Source: Petrachloros mirabilis ULC683 (lineage in GTDB: Bacteria; Cyanobacteriota; Cyanobacteriia; Thermosynechococcales; Thermosynechococcaceae). From it: 64,000 nt of DNA. The notes beneath the pieces were generated by a model that searched no databases, was not told the DNA's origin, and worked only from the letters and a program-made list of their open reading frames with translations. This document shows positions 8,135 through 16,848 of this stretch, piece after piece. Numbering within the stretch: position 1 is the stretch's first letter; every line of letters begins with the position of its first letter. Location of the stretch: contig NZ_WVIC01000004.1 of assembly GCF_009939295.1 (NCBI RefSeq), positions 1 to 64,000 on the forward strand, given 5' to 3'. Both the position numbers and the translations under genes were made by a program.

Positions 8135-8398
8135 ATTTAGCTTCCTTGTTTCACGCAACGACACAGGTGGGGCTGTAGCTTTGAGGCATCGTTAATGACC
8201 GCCACTGCTGCTTTTGTAACTTTATGTAAATGAATATAGCTTTTATGTAAATCTTTGTCAAGCAAGATTGACAAATTTTGTTTATGTGTGCATTTGTAAC
8301 GAACTAGAGATGCACTGAAGGGTGCTTGCCAGGCGCTATGCAGTCTCATAGGCTGAAGAGAGGGTTCGTCTTCTCCCTTCATCAGCGACCGTGACTAT

Positions 8399-9316
8399 AT
8401 GTACAACTTTCTGCCCATCGCCTATTTTCAGGATCAGTTCTTACCCTTTGCTGAAGCCAAGCTCTCCATTGCCACCCATGCGCTACACTATGGCACTGGG
8501 GCTTTTGGGGGTCTACGTGGCATTCCTGACCCTCAAAGACCCCAGCAGATTCTGTTATTTCGCCTAGATCGTCACTGCCAGCGACTCAGCCAGAGCGCCC
8601 GTTTTTTGCACTTTGACCTCTCTGCCAAGTTTATTCAAACTAAAATCACCGAATTTGTTCAAAAGAACCAGCCTCAAACCTCGTTTTACATTCGCCCATT
8701 TGTCTATACCTCAGACCTAGGCATAGCCCCACGTTTGCACAACATTGAGAAAGACTTTTTTATCTACGGTATTGAGCTAGGAGACTATCTTTCCCCCGAT
8801 GGCGTCAGTTGCCGCCTCAGTTCTTGGTGTCGGCAAGAAGATCGCAGCCTGCCCCTGCGGGGCAAAATCAGCGGCGCTTACATTACATCTTCCTTGGCCA
8901 AGACAGAAGCCCATGCCTCTGGGTTTGACGAAGCCATTTTGATGAATGCTCAAGGCAAAGTCAGCGAAGCCTCCGGGATGAATATTTTTGTGGTCAGAAA
9001 TGGCCAGATTTTGACCCCTAGCGCCGATCAAGACATCCTAGAGGGAATCACTCGCGCCAGCATCATTCAGTTAGCACAGGCTTCTGGCATTGAAGTGATT
9101 GAGCGCCCCATTGATAAGTCAGAACTGTTCATTGCCGATGAAGTATTTCTCAGTGGCACCGCCGCTAAAATTACACCCGTCAAGCAAATTGAAAATTATC
9201 CGCTGCCAACGATTCGTCCCATTACGGACAAGCTCAGAGCCAAGTTAACGGCCATTACCGAAAACCGTGACCCTGAGTATCAACACTGGGTGTATGTGAT
9301 TCCCTTGCAACCCTAG
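8399..9316 (+). CDS. ilvE: Branched-chain amino acid aminotransferase IlvE
   Basis: 305 aa, class IV PLP aminotransferase. It catalyses the last step of valine, leucine and isoleucine synthesis. K156 in RGKISGAY is the expected Schiff-base lysine; further family blocks are FDEAILMNAQGKVSEASGMN, LEGITRASII and DEVFLSGTAAKITPV. Length is normal. D-amino-acid or 4-amino-4-deoxychorismate enzymes share the fold, but the GTAAKITPV block favours IlvE. It converges on the TonB-like gene with an array of 15-bp repeats between them. Confidence 0.9.
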   Translation: MYNFLPIAYFQDQFLPFAEAKLSIATHALHYGTGAFGGLRGIPDPQRPQQILLFRLDRHCQRLSQSARFLHFDLSAKFIQTKITEFVQKNQPQTSFYIRPFVYTSDLGIAPRLHNIEKDFFIYGIELGDYLSPDGVSCRLSSWCRQEDRSLPLRGKISGAYITSSLAKTEAHASGFDEAILMNAQGKVSEASGMNIFVVRNGQILTPSADQDILEGITRASIIQLAQASGIEVIERPIDKSELFIADEVFLSGTAAKITPVKQIENYPLPTIRPITDKLRAKLTAITENRDPEYQHWVYVIPLQP

Positions 9317-9339
9317 TGGTCTGTCAAAGCGCTAGAGCC

Positions 9340-9399
9340 ACTGGTTGCGTCACAACTGGTTACGTTACAACTGGTTGCGTCACAACTGGTTGCGTTACA
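9340..9399. repeat. Four tandem 15-bp repeats between convergent genes
   Basis: Four back-to-back 15-mers, consensus ACTGGTTRCGTYACA, differing only at two pyrimidine/purine positions. They fill the space between the ilvE stop and the stop of the convergent TonB-like gene. They are not CRISPR: no spacers. Probably a minisatellite formed by slippage. Confidence 0.9.
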
Positions 9400-9404
9400 A
9401 CTTG

Positions 9405-10826
9405 CTAGGGCGCTTCTTCTTCGGAGGTCTCTGCTGCTGGCTCAACTGCTGATTCTGACTCTGCTGGCGGATTTTGCAATAGATCAAGAAGATCCGCTTT
9501 GGGCGCAGACTCCTGAATATCTTGGGTTTCCTGGGGAGGAGTGGCCTCTACAGCAGGGGAAGTGACTTCTAAAGAAGGAGATGTTTGCCCATCCGTTGAA
9601 GTATTATCTGGGGCTGATAAGGATGCCTCGTCGGAGGTTTGGGAACTGCTAGGCTCCGGCGATGCATCAGTTTCGGGAGTTTCGGGAGCACCACCTTCAG
9701 GCTCTTCCTCTCCTTCAGAGTCCTCTGCTGCTGGGGATTGAGACTCCCCTGCTGCTGGGGATTGAGACTCCCCGGAGGTGAGACCCGCCGCCGCTGCTTT
9801 CTGGCAAGTTTCGGCGTTGTATTGAAAGTCAACTCGAAACACTCGTGCCTGGTGGTACCCAGTAACCTCGGGTTGAAATGTCTTGACCCGAGCCAAAAGC
9901 GCATCATCCAAAATAGTCTGCCCTGAAGATTGGATGAAGACAGGATTTCGGTTCACATTAAAGGCATACTGTTGCTGCGCGTCTGCCAGATTCGTTTCAT
10001 TCGTTGCAAGTCGGCCATTCTGATCATAGAGGGCAGCCACTTTTGCGGTGCCCTCAAGTTGATCGGCACAGGCTGCAATGGGGTACTCCAGGGCAAGCTC
10101 GACCTCTTGGGGCAAAATTTGGGGGTCATGGACATTCCGGCTGTTTCTAACCCAATCGTTGAGCAAGACGGAAGACTGATAATCTTGATTCTCACCTGCG
10201 CCAGGCAGAGTGCTAGACAATCCGTCAGAGGGGGACTGCTGCGAGGGTGATTCAGAACTGGGTGACTCGTTGGGCAAGGGCTGTCCGAGGCCACCTGGCA
10301 ACTGAGGTGGATTTAAGGCAAAGGGAGATTCTAGGGTTGGTAGGGTGCTGGGGTCTCCAAATTCATAGTCTTGCGGGGATGGGGTTCTCGGAACTGAAGG
10401 AGATGGGTTTGAGGATATCGCACCCCGTGACGGCAGCGAGGGAGGGATGGCGGGAGAGCCTCGTGACGGCAGTGGCATGGTCGGAAACGACTGTCGAGGC
10501 GGGGTGGTCACGGAGGGGGGCGTGAAAAAAGACTGCGCAGGCGGTAAAGGGGGAGCTTCTGGCATCTCTGGGAGGTTGCCAATTGGCGGAAATTCAAAGT
10601 TTGAAAAGTCTAAACCGGGCGGGGGAGCATTGGAACCTGAAGCCTGGCCTGATGAGGGTTCATTGACTAGCCCCACAATGCGGAGATCTCCAGATTCTTG
10701 CTGGCCGCCGGCGGGCATCAATGCTAGGCCAGCAAAGACAACGGCATGAAACCCCACAGAGGCCATCAAGCCTATTCCGCCGGGTTGGCGCCAAAAGGGG
10801 GGCAGATTTCGGGAAGAAGATTTCAT
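9405..10826 (-). CDS. TonB-like envelope protein with Pro/Ser-rich linker
   Basis: 473 aa. Residues 16-38 are a single N-terminal transmembrane helix (GGIGLMASVGFHAVVFAGLA), followed by a long Pro/Ser-rich region to about 215. A globular domain around 220-345 shows a TonB-C-like pattern (EGTAKVAALYDQNGRL). The last 120 residues are an acidic, low-complexity tail that includes duplicated GESQSPAA. TonB proteins transmit inner-membrane energy to outer-membrane receptors, but no exbB, exbD or receptor gene lies nearby, so energy transduction is inference. It could be a structural cell-envelope linker. Confidence 0.6.
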   Translation of the reverse strand: MKSSSRNLPPFWRQPGGIGLMASVGFHAVVFAGLALMPAGGQQESGDLRIVGLVNEPSSGQASGSNAPPPGLDFSNFEFPPIGNLPEMPEAPPLPPAQSFFTPPSVTTPPRQSFPTMPLPSRGSPAIPPSLPSRGAISSNPSPSVPRTPSPQDYEFGDPSTLPTLESPFALNPPQLPGGLGQPLPNESPSSESPSQQSPSDGLSSTLPGAGENQDYQSSVLLNDWVRNSRNVHDPQILPQEVELALEYPIAACADQLEGTAKVAALYDQNGRLATNETNLADAQQQYAFNVNRNPVFIQSSGQTILDDALLARVKTFQPEVTGYHQARVFRVDFQYNAETCQKAAAAGLTSGESQSPAAGESQSPAAEDSEGEEEPEGGAPETPETDASPEPSSSQTSDEASLSAPDNTSTDGQTSPSLEVTSPAVEATPPQETQDIQESAPKADLLDLLQNPPAESESAVEPAAETSEEEAP

Positions 10827-11010
10827 AGGCTTTGAGGCTGTAGGTCAGGATTGGCAACGTCTCTTGGGTCAGCAAGGGTTCTTAAAGGTCGATCATAAAA
10901 TGGGACGAGTTTCCCCTCGGCGGGGTTTCAATTTCTACAACAGGCTCCTTTGGCTATGGTATCAATCCCGCTCTCGCTCTGTCAGAAGCTAGTTGAATGA
11001 GCAGCCACAA

Positions 11011-11040
11011 TTGACCCTGCTAGGGAGGGACGGCTGTAGT
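11011..11040 (+). promoter_or_regulatory. Candidate petG promoter
   Basis: TTGACC (11011-11016) and TGTAGT (11035-11040) are separated by 18 bases, a plausible SigA-type pair 47 bases ahead of the petG start codon. Read by eye only. Confidence 0.4.
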
Positions 11041-11086
11041 ACCATAGAAGCTGTAAACCATCCATAAGCAAAGTAGGATCTTCACT

Positions 11087-11200
11087 GTGGTTGAACCTTT
11101 ATTGTCTGGAATTGTTTTGGGGTTGATTCCGATTACGTTGGCTGGTCTGTTTGTGGCTGCCTGGCAGCAATACAAACGGGGTGAGGAGATGGGGCTTTAG
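11087..11200 (+). CDS. petG: Cytochrome b6f complex subunit PetG
   Basis: 37 aa, one transmembrane helix, read directly from the DNA as it is below usual ORF cut-offs. It begins at GTG with [13 protein letters not shown] and ends [11 protein letters not shown]. PetG is a small subunit needed for assembly and stability of the cytochrome b6f complex. Length and helix match the family (usually 37-38 aa). A sigma-like promoter lies 47 bases upstream. The next gene begins six bases after its TAG, so they are likely cotranscribed. Confidence 0.93.
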   Translation: MVEPLLSGIVLGLIPITLAGLFVAAWQQYKRGEEMGL

Positions 11201-11206
11201 TTCACT

Positions 11207-11785
11207 ATGAGTTGGCATTGCCCAAAGGTTTTTTTGCTCGCCTCGGCGCTGAGTGTGCTGGGAACTTCAGGACTCAGCAAGCTTGTGGCCGCGCAGCCTG
11301 CGCCTATTTCTCTGCCCAATGTGGTGAGGTTTTATACTGGGTTGCCTCACCAGGAACGAGCTATTTTTATTTTGCAGCAGCAAATCAATCAAACCACCCC
11401 TGAGCTGCTCCAGGGTGATGATATTTTTGCCAATGTCTGGCGAGATAGCCCTACGTTACTCGGGCATGTCAATATTCTCAACCAGATTGCCCCTGGGGAT
11501 CGCAGCGGTTCAGATCCCCTGACTCTGGCGCTTTCCCAGGTTCAGCGCAGCCCTGGAACGGCGACTGAAATTGAGCTTTTGCCTGCGCCCAGTGTGGAGT
11601 CGCCGCAAATGGTGATGGTGAGCGTGACGCTATCTGGGTTGCTGGATGATTCGGTGGCGGCGCAACGTTACCGCTTTGATCTAAGACGGCAAGATACCAC
11701 CTGGGAAATTGTGCGGGCGGGTCGCCAAAATCGCTGTCGTCTCGGTCGGGGGTCTCAAACTTGGTCGAGTACGCTGTGTACTTAG
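11207..11785 (+). CDS. Secreted protein of unknown function after petG
   Basis: 192 aa. Residues 7-29 form a Sec-type signal peptide (FLLASALSVLGTSGL) with a probable cleavage after VAAQ. The mature part is soluble, with no cofactor motif, and has two cysteines at the end (NRCRLG and STLCT) that could pair. I do not recognise the family; similar proteins of this size occur next to petG in cyanobacteria by recollection only. It begins six bases after petG. Its stop is two bases from the convergent recQ stop. Confidence 0.7.
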   Translation: MSWHCPKVFLLASALSVLGTSGLSKLVAAQPAPISLPNVVRFYTGLPHQERAIFILQQQINQTTPELLQGDDIFANVWRDSPTLLGHVNILNQIAPGDRSGSDPLTLALSQVQRSPGTATEIELLPAPSVESPQMVMVSVTLSGLLDDSVAAQRYRFDLRRQDTTWEIVRAGRQNRCRLGRGSQTWSSTLCT

Positions 11786-11787
11786 GG

Positions 11788-13314
11788 CTATTTCCTGAGG
11801 ACTATGTTCCTCGAAAAGAAGCTTTTGTTGGGGCTGGGGCAGCAGCGATCGCAGTGTCCGCACTGAAGCTGAGCAGCCTCTTGGCAGAATCCAAAGGCAT
11901 GTAAGATAAATTGCCATCGGCATTGGGAATCGTTAATAAATTTTGGCAGATCGGTTACCCCGTGGGTATGCAGTGTCCCCTGGGGGGTACGGCCAGTAGG
12001 CATAAGTTCATAGTGAAAAGGATCAGGCCACTGCAACCGGCCAACACTGTGCAGGAGCGAGAGTGCCAAAGCCCCGTGGGGATATTGGCGACTGATGGCT
12101 GCCACTTCGCCTTGAGGGGGAATTTTTTTGATCAAGGCTTGAGCCTGTTGCTGTTGCGATCGCAGCTGCCCCAAAAAATACTGTCGTTGCTGTCGGTCTT
12201 GGGGATCAAGCCAGCCCGTCGGCTCACTGACCAGCATCAGCGCTTGGGCGGGCAAACCATCCCGTCCACCTCGGCCTACTTCTTGAACATATTCAGCCAA
12301 AGTTAGGGGAGGCCGAAAATGGCACACCCAGCGGACATTGGCCTTGTTGACACCCATACCAAAAGCATTGGTACACACCACAAAAGGGATCTCTCCCTCT
12401 AGCCAGCCGGCTTCTAGCTGCCGCCGCTGGTGAGAGCCAAGTCCGCCATGGTAGGCAGCAGTTCTGTAGCCCTGTTGATGCAGCCAGGTGGCCAGGGCTT
12501 CACACTCGCGGCGGCTGCGACTGTAGATCAGTCCGGTGGTCTGCCCCTGAGCTCGGATAAAACGCAGGAGCTGCTGTCGGCGGCAAGCTGGCGTCCAGGC
12601 GATACTGACTTTTAGAAACAAATTGGGACGATAGGGGCTTTGGCGAAAGATCTGGGGCTGCCGTAGGTGCAAAACCTGCTGAATCCCTGCTACGGTCTTG
12701 GCATCAGCCGTGGCAGTAAAGGCGGCAATGGCCACCGTGCGATCGCCGCCTGCCGAGCCAGGAGATCCTCCATCCATCTGCAACGCCAAGCGAGCAGCTC
12801 CCAAGCGCCGGTAGACCGGGCGAAAGCTGTCACCCCACTGCACCAAGCAGTGGGCTTCATCAATGACAAGGGCGCGCACCGGGGAACGACACAGGTGAGG
12901 CCAAATCGCCTCACTCAGGAGAGATTCAGGAGACAGGTATAATAGCTTTAAGGACTGAGATTCCAGTTGCCGCACTGTTCCCCGCCGCAATCCCGTGCCC
13001 ATTTGACTGTGGAGCAGGGCTGCCTTAACCTGGCGTTGATGTAGTTCTGCCACCTGATTTTCCATGAGGGCAATCAGGGGCGAAACCACAATCGTTAACC
13101 CAGGAGCCAGAAGGGCTGGCAACTGAAAGCAAATCGACTTTCCTGCCCCAGTGGGCAGCAATGCCATAGTGTCTTGGTGGAGCAACTGTTGGGTAACGAT
13201 TTCAGCCTGCAAGGGTCGAAATTGTTCATAGCCCCAGATGTCCCGGAGCCCCAGATGCGCCCTTTGCCAAGCCTTCTGGTAGGCCAAGGTCTGAGCAGGA
13301 GAGTTTTGTGTCAT
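11788..13314 (-). CDS. recQ: RecQ-family ATP-dependent DNA helicase, short form
   Basis: 508 aa. The helicase core is complete: LPTGAGKS (Walker A, 53-60), DEAH at 152-155, ATADAKT, and motif VI QEVGRGGRDG. The C-terminus has a zinc-binding cluster, CGHCDRC preceded by a cysteine seven residues earlier, then stops within 15 residues, so the winged-helix and HRDC domains of E. coli RecQ are missing. A short form is common in cyanobacteria. Likely acts in recombinational repair, 3'-5' unwinding. A transposable element lies three bases upstream of the start codon, so the native leader and ribosome site may be lost (no Shine-Dalgarno visible). Confidence 0.88.
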   Translation of the reverse strand: MTQNSPAQTLAYQKAWQRAHLGLRDIWGYEQFRPLQAEIVTQQLLHQDTMALLPTGAGKSICFQLPALLAPGLTIVVSPLIALMENQVAELHQRQVKAALLHSQMGTGLRRGTVRQLESQSLKLLYLSPESLLSEAIWPHLCRSPVRALVIDEAHCLVQWGDSFRPVYRRLGAARLALQMDGGSPGSAGGDRTVAIAAFTATADAKTVAGIQQVLHLRQPQIFRQSPYRPNLFLKVSIAWTPACRRQQLLRFIRAQGQTTGLIYSRSRRECEALATWLHQQGYRTAAYHGGLGSHQRRQLEAGWLEGEIPFVVCTNAFGMGVNKANVRWVCHFRPPLTLAEYVQEVGRGGRDGLPAQALMLVSEPTGWLDPQDRQQRQYFLGQLRSQQQQAQALIKKIPPQGEVAAISRQYPHGALALSLLHSVGRLQWPDPFHYELMPTGRTPQGTLHTHGVTDLPKFINDSQCRWQFILHAFGFCQEAAQLQCGHCDRCCPSPNKSFFSRNIVLRK

Positions 13315-13317
13315 AAC

Positions 13318-13517
13318 TCAACCGTGTACACACAAGTCTTGAAAAGATTCAAAATCTTTGCACTCGCCCCCCTAGCCCCCCCTCGCGCAGCGTGCCCGAA
13401 GGGCGTAATTCTGGGGGGAAATAGTCCCAGTTTTTGTTGATCTCCCCCCAAGCTTGGGGGTCGGGGGGGCTAATGCAGGGTGGAATGGGTTTACCTAGAG
13501 ATGTGTGTACACCGTAG
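13318..13517. repeat. Family A element, copy A2 (GTGTACAC ends) at recQ start
   Basis: A 200-bp element with inverted ends ACCGTGTACACACA and, on the complement of the right side, ACGGTGTACACACA. It is flanked by GTCATAAC on both sides (13310-13317 and 13518-13525), an apparent 8-bp target duplication that contains the recQ start codon. Inside are the same C/G-run modules as the other A copies. It occupies about half of the 438-base gap before htrA; the rest shows nothing I can name. Confidence 0.8.
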
Positions 13518-13752
13518 GTCATAACCGGAGTCCGATCTTGCTCGGTCGGGGGCAATAGCCCCGTCAATGGAGCTAGAAAAATCGCTATAAAGAAAGGGAA
13601 ACTTTCTAACTTAGTCTATAGTCTTTGAAAGCAACGTGATCGTTTCAGTTCTCTTGAAATAAGCGGTCTAGAGTTCTGAAATTACTCCTTAGTTTCCCTA
13701 GAATCGCTTACCGTTGTCCTGTGTCGTCAGAGATTATCCTGAGCGTCTGGCT

Positions 13753-14943
13753 ATGTCTTCCAAATTCTCGATGCAAAAATCTGTCACCTATCTCTCGCTG
13801 CTGCTGGTTGGCGCGTTAGGGAGCTTCGTGGGTACTCAAATTTTGCCCAGTAGCAGCCTGCTGCCTCAACCCAGTGTGGCTCAATTACCCAACCCCCTCT
13901 CCGGGCAGAATGATCCGAACTTTATTGCCAACGCCGTGGATCGGGTTGGTCCTGCGGTGGTGCGCATTAATGCATCCCGTCGGGTCACAACTCAAGTGCC
14001 TGGCATCTTCAACGATCCCTTCTTTCGGCAGTTTTTTGGCATGGAAGGCCCTCCTCAGTCTCAGCCCCGCACCCGAGTGGAGCAGGGAACAGGGTCAGGC
14101 TTTATCATCAGTGCGGATGGCATGATCTTGACCAATGCCCACGTGGTGGCAGGAGCCGATTCCGTGACGGTAAACCTCAAAGATGGTCGTTCCTTTGAAG
14201 GTCGAGTTATGGGATCTGATGATCTGACCGATGTAGCTGTGGTCAAAATTGAGTCGAACAATCTGCCCACCATCCGCATGGGAGATTCTGATCGCCTGCG
14301 ACCCGGCGAATGGGCTATTGCCATTGGCAATCCCCTCGGCTTAGACAACACCGTAACAGCGGGAATTATTAGCGCCACCGGGCGCACCAGTGGCGATATT
14401 GGCGTCACCGACAAGCGGGTGGGCTTTATTCAAACCGATGCGGCCATCAATCCCGGAAACTCTGGGGGGCCTCTGCTCAACCAGTCCGGTGAGGTGATTG
14501 GCATGAACACCGCCATTATTGGGGGTGCCCAAGGTCTAGGGTTTGCCATTCCGATCAAAACGGCACAGCGGATCGCCCAAGAACTGATTGCCAATGGGCG
14601 AGTAGAACATGCCTTTCTGGGGATTCGCATGACCAATTTGACCCCGGAAATGCGCGATCGCATCAATAGCACCCCCAACGCCAACCTCCGGGTCACAGAA
14701 GATCGGGGCGTGTTGGTTGTGCAGGTAGTGCCCAACTCTCCGGCAGCTCGGGCTGGCTTGCGGACAGGCGACGTGATCACCCGCATTGACAATGAAAACG
14801 TGACCCGAGCCTCTGAAGTCCAGCAAAAAGTTGATCAGACCACCTTAGGCGATTCGCTCCAGCTCTCCATTCGTCGGGACGGACGGGACCTACAGGTGTC
14901 TGTGCAACCTGGACCGCTTCCGACCCAGATGGGACAAGGCTAG
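13753..14943 (+). CDS. HtrA/Deg-family serine protease with PDZ domain (1)
   Basis: 396 aa. N-terminal membrane anchor or signal (residues 11-27), trypsin-like domain with the triad H130 (LTNAHVV), D160 (DLTDVAVV) and S237 (NPGNSGGP), then one PDZ domain (about 285-390). This is the HhoA/HhoB/HtrA layout of cyanobacteria, envelope proteases handling misfolded proteins under light and heat stress. I cannot tell which of the three it is. ATG 13753 is preferred over a TTG 39 bases upstream. It is followed eight bases later by the glycosidase gene, probably cotranscribed. A paralogue lies at 60040. Confidence 0.9.
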   Translation: MSSKFSMQKSVTYLSLLLVGALGSFVGTQILPSSSLLPQPSVAQLPNPLSGQNDPNFIANAVDRVGPAVVRINASRRVTTQVPGIFNDPFFRQFFGMEGPPQSQPRTRVEQGTGSGFIISADGMILTNAHVVAGADSVTVNLKDGRSFEGRVMGSDDLTDVAVVKIESNNLPTIRMGDSDRLRPGEWAIAIGNPLGLDNTVTAGIISATGRTSGDIGVTDKRVGFIQTDAAINPGNSGGPLLNQSGEVIGMNTAIIGGAQGLGFAIPIKTAQRIAQELIANGRVEHAFLGIRMTNLTPEMRDRINSTPNANLRVTEDRGVLVVQVVPNSPAARAGLRTGDVITRIDNENVTRASEVQQKVDQTTLGDSLQLSIRRDGRDLQVSVQPGPLPTQMGQG

Positions 14944-14950
14944 TCGCTCT

Positions 14951-16135
14951 GTGCGTCTGCCGCCATGGCTCTGGATGAGTCTGCTGGTCATCGTGGGGAT
15001 AGGGCTATCGCTGTTACCCCTGTCCAGCCGCACCTTGGCTAACAGTCCGGCCACTGAACTGCGGGGGGTGTGGCTCACCAACATTGACAGCGATGTTCTC
15101 TATGGACGAGCCAACCCAGGCTACGAAGACTGGCAACAGACCCGCCTCAGTTTCGCGCTGAAGCGTCTGGCCGATCTGCGGTTTAATACCCTCTATCCCA
15201 CCGTTTGGAATGGTGGGTATACCCTTTACCCCAGTCCTGTGGCAAAAGCCACCCTTGGGTTTGACCAAGAGCCGAATCCTCGCTTGGCAGGTCGAGATGT
15301 CTTGTCTGAAATAGTAACCCAGAGCCACGACTTGGGTCTGAGCGTTTTGCCTTGGTTTGAGTTTGGCCTCATGGCTCCGGCACAATCAGAACTGGCCGCC
15401 CAGCATCCTGACTGGATTACCCAACGGCAAGATGGCACTCAGATTGTCAAAGAGGGTCAAGACGACCGGGTATGGCTGAATCCGTTCCATCCCGAGGTGC
15501 AGACTTTCTTGGTGGATTTAATCGTTGATGTTGCGGCTCGCTACGATATTGACGGCATTCAACTGGATGATCACTTTGGGTTACCCGTCGCTCTGGGCTA
15601 CGACCCCTGGACGGTCAACCTATATCAACAGATGCACCAGGGCAAGTCTCCCCCCCCAAACCCCCATGACCCCGACTGGATGCGCTGGCGAGCTGACCAA
15701 CTGACGGCCTTGATGAAGCGGCTGTTCTGGGCGGTGAAAGCGGTCAACCCCAACTGTCTGATTAGCCTCAGCCCCAATCCCTACGACTTTTCTTATACCC
15801 ACTTCTTACAAGACTGGCACACCTGGGAACGCCAGGGCTTCGTTGAAGAGCTGATTGTGCAAGTGTACCGCCGCACCCTCAGAGCCTATCGCCGAGAACT
15901 GGCAGATCCGGTCGTCAAAATGGCTCAAGAGCATATCCCCGTGAGCATTGGCATTTTGTCTGGCCTCAAAAACCGTCCCATGCCCCCAGATTTGGTGCGG
16001 CAGCAAATTCAGGTGGCGCGCGATCGCAACTTTGCAGGGGTTTCCTTTTTCTTCTATGAAACTCTAGCACCCCACGAACCTGCACTCAAAACCCTATTTC
16101 AGCAGCCCGCCCAACGTCCACAACTTAACCCTTAG
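14951..16135 (+). CDS. GHL10 (DUF187) family glycoside hydrolase-like protein
   Basis: 394 aa with a signal peptide (residues 6-24) and a TIM-barrel of the glycosyl hydrolase-like 10 family. The start of the domain reads ELRGVWLTNIDSDVL; further blocks are LYPTVWNGGYTLYPS, LGLSVLPWFEFGLM, DIDGIQLDDHFG and VNPNCLISLSPNPY. Substrate unknown; relatives are thought to act on envelope polysaccharides or peptidoglycan. Start is GTG 14951, eight bases after the htrA stop, with no clear ribosome site, suggesting translational coupling to htrA. Confidence 0.85.
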   Translation: MRLPPWLWMSLLVIVGIGLSLLPLSSRTLANSPATELRGVWLTNIDSDVLYGRANPGYEDWQQTRLSFALKRLADLRFNTLYPTVWNGGYTLYPSPVAKATLGFDQEPNPRLAGRDVLSEIVTQSHDLGLSVLPWFEFGLMAPAQSELAAQHPDWITQRQDGTQIVKEGQDDRVWLNPFHPEVQTFLVDLIVDVAARYDIDGIQLDDHFGLPVALGYDPWTVNLYQQMHQGKSPPPNPHDPDWMRWRADQLTALMKRLFWAVKAVNPNCLISLSPNPYDFSYTHFLQDWHTWERQGFVEELIVQVYRRTLRAYRRELADPVVKMAQEHIPVSIGILSGLKNRPMPPDLVRQQIQVARDRNFAGVSFFFYETLAPHEPALKTLFQQPAQRPQLNP

Positions 16136-16152
16136 CTCCCGACACCAACCGC

Positions 16153-16848
16153 TTAGGCATTGCCATAAACCGGAATCGCCGCACCCCGAATATCCCGAGC
16201 CGCATCCGAGGCTAAAAAGCAAATCACCCCTGCCAAAGAATCTGGCTTCACCCAAGATGCCGATGCCTCAGTCCCCATGGCTGCTCGATTCGCAGGCGTA
16301 TCAATGACGCTTGGCAACACCACGTTTGCCGTAATATCTGTCCCTTTGGTTTCATCCGCAATCGCCTGGGTCAACGCCACTACCCCAGCCTTAGCCGCAC
16401 AATAGGCCGCCAACTGTCCTGCTGGTTGCACAGCGCCCCGTGAACCCACCGTGACAATTCGGCCATAGCCCGTTTCCCGCATCCGTCGGAGGCTGTGCTT
16501 GCAGACCAGAAACGTGGTGTGTAAATTCAAGGCAATATCTCGCTGCCAAGCCTCGTAATCATAGGTATGGGTTGCCCCCATCGAAAATCCACCCACCAAG
16601 TGAATCAACACATCCACCCGCTCCATGCCATTGATTAAGCGCTCCACCGCTACCTCCTGGCTTAAGTCTGTTGCTGCAAACCTGACCCGCACCAACTCCG
16701 CTGGCGACAGGTGTTGCTTGAGCCGAGTCACGCTAGTCTCGTCCACATAAGGAACCGTCAACGTATCCCCCTGAGCCAATAGTTGAGGCGTCACCTCTCG
16801 GCCTAGCCCGCCCGTTGCTCCTGTCAGTAAGACTTGGCGATCGGTCAT
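16153..16848 (-). CDS. Short-chain dehydrogenase/reductase (SDR)
   Basis: 231 aa. Classical SDR with the Rossmann motif TGATGGLG (9-16), S136 and the catalytic Y149-x3-K153 (AAYCAAK). Substrate is not evident. The ATG at 16848 overlaps the TGA of lpxD (ATGA), so the gene is coupled to lpxD-zipN; a reading frame extends upstream inside lpxD but lacks SDR features. Being coupled to an acyltransferase could hint at fatty-acyl chemistry, but that is inference. Confidence 0.85.
   Translation of the reverse strand: MTDRQVLLTGATGGLGREVTPQLLAQGDTLTVPYVDETSVTRLKQHLSPAELVRVRFAATDLSQEVAVERLINGMERVDVLIHLVGGFSMGATHTYDYEAWQRDIALNLHTTFLVCKHSLRRMRETGYGRIVTVGSRGAVQPAGQLAAYCAAKAGVVALTQAIADETKGTDITANVVLPSVIDTPANRAAMGTEASASWVKPDSLAGVICFLASDAARDIRGAAIPVYGNA

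Noticed and set aside
9340-9399. CRISPR-like array
   Set aside because: Four 15-bp units with no spacers; a tandem minisatellite.
9541-10749. Several overlapping frames opposite and inside the TonB-like gene
   Set aside because: Low-complexity Pro/Ser/Glu codons produce open frames in all phases; only the 473-aa frame has a start, TM helix and folded domain.
14061-14826. Several long minus-strand frames inside the htrA gene
   Set aside because: They are antisense shadows of a strongly coding GC-rich gene and have no family pattern.
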